NCBI GenBank assembly: GCA_002293295.1
Contig: DBCY01000154.1
Span: 1 to 8,726, forward strand
Source: Ruminococcus sp. UBA946
Lineage (GTDB): Bacteria > Bacillota > Clostridia > Oscillospirales > Ruminococcaceae
Direction of reading: 5' to 3'
DNA: 8,726 nt
Positions 7,098 through 8,726 of this stretch are shown piece by piece. Position numbers and translations under genes: made by a program. Numbering within the stretch: position 1 is the stretch's first letter; each line of letters starts with the position of its first letter. Below the pieces are notes generated by a model that was given only the letters and a program-made list of their open reading frames with translations, searched no databases and was not told the DNA's origin.

Positions 7098-8285
7098 ATG
7101 GAAAATAAGGTAAACGTTCTTAAATCAGAATGCATGAATGAACTGACACAGAATATCATTCCTTTTTGGAACCGGCTTATCGATACCGAATACGGGGGAT
7201 TTTACGGTTCCGTTGATAATAATCTTATTATTGATAAAAAAGCCGATAAGGGTGTTATTCTTAATTCCCGTATTCTGTGGTTTTATTCGCAGGCTTTTAT
7301 AACCGTCGGCGGGGAGAATAATCTAAAAAATGCGGGACATGCATACGAATTCCTGAAAAATTATTGTGTCGATTATAAAAACGGCGGAGTTTACTGGATG
7401 ATGACATATGACGGGAATGTTTCCGATAATATGAAGCATACGTATAATCAGGCTTTCGCTATATATGCGCTTTCAACGTATTATCTTGCCTCCCATGATG
7501 AAAACGCCCTAAGGCTTGCTGTTTCAATTTTTGAGACTGTAGAAGAGAAATGCTCGGATAACATTGCCTATGCCGATGCTTTTTCCGCTGACTGGAGACC
7601 CGTTTCAAATGAAGCTTTATCGGAGAACGGTCTTATTGCCGATAAAACAATGAATACGATACTGCACTTAATAGAAGCATATACTGTTTTATATACCGCA
7701 TATTCAAAAAATGAAAAAGTGGGGGAAAAGCTGAAGTTTCTGCTGGATATTACGGAAGAAAAGGTTTTAGATAAGTGCAATAATAAACTTTTTGTATTCT
7801 TTGACAAGGAAATGAACGTTATAGGAGATATTCATTCATATGGTCACGATATTGAAGCCACATGGCTTATTGACCGAGCATGCTCTGTTTTGGATGATGA
7901 AAGTTATATCAGCAAATGGAAAGACATTAACTTGAAGATTTCAGAAAATATATATAATACGGCATTTGAAAACAATTCTTTGAATAATGAACGTGAAAAT
8001 GATAAAATTGACAGGAAAAGGGTATGGTGGGTACAGGCAGAAAGCGTAGTAGGACTTGTCAATGCATATATAAACAGTAAAAAGGAAAAATATCTTCAGG
8101 CAGCATTACAGATTTGGGAATTTATAAAAAAATATCAGGTTGACAGGCGCGATAATTCTGAATGGTGGGGAGAGGCTGATTACAATGGCAATCCTATGAA
8201 TACTGTTAATATGGTCGGTCCGTGGAAATGCCCGTATCATAACGGTCGTATGTGTATAGAAATTATCAATCGGGATATTATATAA
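7098..8285 (+). CDS. Cellobiose 2-epimerase (AGE family)
   Basis: A 395-aa cytosolic (alpha/alpha)6-barrel enzyme that inverts C2 of the reducing-end sugar of beta-1,4-disaccharides: cellobiose to glucosyl-mannose, mannobiose to mannosyl-glucose, lactose to epilactose. The sequence follows the Ruminococcus albus enzyme (389 aa) closely from memory: ADKGVILNSRILWFYS (Arg58), NEALSENGLIADKTMN (171-186), His190, DIHSYGHDIEATWL (His250, Glu253), RVWWVQAE (298-305), EWWGEA (355-360) and GPWKCPYHNGRMC (His381). These residues line up with R. albus Arg52, His184, His243, Glu246 and His374 with constant 6-7 residue offsets, so the active site looks intact. Simple N-acylglucosamine 2-epimerase is less likely because of these CE-type blocks. 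The SD GGAGG is 6 nt from the ATG. No mannanase or phosphorylase gene is nearby, unlike the mannan-use clusters described for such enzymes. Its later half appears AT-richer than secA. Confidence 0.93.
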   Translation: MENKVNVLKSECMNELTQNIIPFWNRLIDTEYGGFYGSVDNNLIIDKKADKGVILNSRILWFYSQAFITVGGENNLKNAGHAYEFLKNYCVDYKNGGVYWMMTYDGNVSDNMKHTYNQAFAIYALSTYYLASHDENALRLAVSIFETVEEKCSDNIAYADAFSADWRPVSNEALSENGLIADKTMNTILHLIEAYTVLYTAYSKNEKVGEKLKFLLDITEEKVLDKCNNKLFVFFDKEMNVIGDIHSYGHDIEATWLIDRACSVLDDESYISKWKDINLKISENIYNTAFENNSLNNERENDKIDRKRVWWVQAESVVGLVNAYINSKKEKYLQAALQIWEFIKKYQVDRRDNSEWWGEADYNGNPMNTVNMVGPWKCPYHNGRMCIEIINRDII

Positions 8286-8289
8286 AGGA
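8284..8289 (+). promoter_or_regulatory. Ribosome binding site of comFB overlapping the epimerase stop codon
   Basis: AAAGGA lies 9 nt before the comFB ATG, and its first two bases fall in the TAA stop (8283-8285) of the epimerase gene. Terminating ribosomes would therefore sit on the SD, which suggests translational coupling of the two genes. Confidence 0.7.
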
Positions 8290-8298
8290 TTTGATGAT

Positions 8299-8562
8299 AT
8301 GAAAAATATTATGGAAGATATTGTTAGCGAACGTTTAGAGGTTATTCTTAAAAACATGGATTGCTGCAAATGCGAACAATGTAAGACTGATATGAAAGCG
8401 CTGGCTCTTAATGCAATAAAGCCGAAATATGCAAACACGCTTACCGGCGAATTGTATGGCAGGGTGGATACACTTTTACTTCAGAATTCTATTGATATTG
8501 ATATAGCCATAACTAAAGCTGTCAGTCTTGTTGCTTCTATGCCTAATCATAAAATTAATTAA
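8299..8562 (+). CDS. comFB: Late competence development protein ComFB family
   Basis: A small 87-aa protein. It shows the ComFB hallmarks in order: N-terminal MKNIMEDIVSERLEVIL helix, the cysteine cluster C22-C23-K-C25-E-Q-C28, D31 followed by KALALNAIKPKYANT, and GELYGRVDTLLLQ. The cysteines are the expected zinc ligands, as I recall from the B. subtilis ComFB dimer structure. Recent work reports ComFB-type proteins as cyclic di-nucleotide receptors, but the role in Clostridia is unknown. ComFA and ComFC, its partners in the B. subtilis comF operon, are not adjacent here. The start 13 bp after the epimerase stop is supported by the SD at 8284-8289. Family call is confident. Neither a competence role nor ligand binding is shown by this sequence. 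Confidence 0.9.
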   Translation: MKNIMEDIVSERLEVILKNMDCCKCEQCKTDMKALALNAIKPKYANTLTGELYGRVDTLLLQNSIDIDIAITKAVSLVASMPNHKIN

Positions 8563-8603
8563 TAATAAACTTTATATTGGTTAATAAAAAATTAATATAT
8601 ATT

Positions 8604-8619
8604 AAGTGTTTAAGCACTT
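8604..8619. repeat. 16-nt imperfect palindrome touching the tRNA promoter -35
   Basis: AAGTGT-TTAA-GCACTT has five Watson-Crick pairs per arm plus one T/G wobble and a TTAA centre. Its last two bases are the first two of the TTGACA box. It is not followed by a T-tract, so it is not a convincing intrinsic terminator. It could be an operator for the promoter it touches. Confidence 0.45.
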
Positions 8620-8646
8620 GACATATTAAAGACTATATGATATACT
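8618..8646 (+). promoter_or_regulatory. Extended -10 sigma-A promoter for tRNA-Leu
   Basis: TTGACA (8618-8623), a 17-nt spacer, and TATACT (8641-8646) preceded by TGA (8638-8640), which gives an extended -10 element. Transcription would begin near 8653, about 34 nt before the mature 5' end of the tRNA, a normal RNase P leader length. Confidence 0.83.
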
Positions 8647-8686
8647 AATTAAGTTATTTAGTCAGTATATATAATTGTATTTTTTA

Positions 8687-8726
8687 GCGAGTGTGCTGGA
8701 ATAGGCAGACAGGCACGTTTGAGGGG
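8687..8726 (+). tRNA. tRNA-Leu (anticodon GAG), 5' part, cut by window end
   Basis: The 40 bases fold as the first half of a tRNA: 7-nt acceptor strand GCGAGTG, TG at positions 8-9, D-stem CTG/CAG enclosing the loop GAATAGGCAGA with its conserved GG, base 26 G, anticodon 5' strand CACGT, loop TTGAGGG with anticodon GAG at 34-36, and the first base of the 3' strand. The D-loop form TGGAAT-GGCAGAC is typical of leucine tRNAs. The variable arm, T-arm and 3' end lie outside the window. Confidence 0.9.

Noticed and set aside
8106..8438. A 110-codon minus-strand open frame across the epimerase/comFB junction
   Set aside because: Both sense genes have clear family matches and SD sites, and the antisense frame has neither.
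8581..8595. Hairpin TTAAT-AAAAA-ATTAA after comFB
   Set aside because: It is five A/T pairs without a U-tract, expected by chance in such AT-rich DNA.

Overview
The window looks like a chromosomal segment of a low-to-moderate GC anaerobic Firmicute, most likely Oscillospiraceae/Ruminococcaceae. The evidence is the enzyme I variant (GSSYSHTA phosphohistidine loop and TLDIGADKQ, as I recall them in Clostridia), a cellobiose 2-epimerase whose catalytic layout follows the Ruminococcus albus enzyme, purine-rich Shine-Dalgarno sites, AT-rich spacers with near-consensus sigma-A promoters, and DUF1015 and ComFB genes. The taxonomic call is inference from remembered family features, not a database search.

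Layout. On the minus strand, reading right to left, fruK (1-phosphofructokinase, 1717-2649) is followed by ptsI (PTS enzyme I, 5-1675). They are 41 bp apart and form a fructose/PTS operon that probably continues beyond position 1. A 358-bp AT-rich divergent control region (2650-3007) holds a TTGACA-N17-TATTAT promoter for fruK and a perfect TTGACA-N17-TATAAT promoter for secA. It also carries a 15-nt perfect direct repeat, several TTATGAC/GTCATAA words and small palindromes that look like regulator sites. On the plus strand come secA (3008-5746), a DUF1015 gene (5789-7075), a cellobiose 2-epimerase gene (7098-8285) and comFB (8299-8562). Gaps of 42, 22 and 13 bp and no recognisable terminator between them suggest one transcription unit. 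A 124-bp AT-rich spacer follows, with an extended -10 sigma-A promoter driving a tRNA-Leu(GAG) gene that is cut by the window end.

How the genes work together. FruK and EI serve PEP-dependent fructose uptake: EI feeds phosphate from PEP to HPr, and FruK converts fructose 1-phosphate to fructose 1,6-bisphosphate. HPr and the fructose EII are not in the window. SecA is the Sec translocase motor. The three genes after it have no obvious role in secretion. The epimerase would convert cellobiose or mannobiose in the cytosol, ComFB is a small cysteine-containing protein linked in recent work to cyclic dinucleotides, and the DUF1015 protein is of unknown function with a ParB/sulfiredoxin-like motif.

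Nothing here is a clear new defence or mobile system. The most worthwhile leads are the repeats in the divergent promoter region, the odd secA-DUF1015-epimerase-comFB unit, and the biochemistry of the DUF1015 protein.
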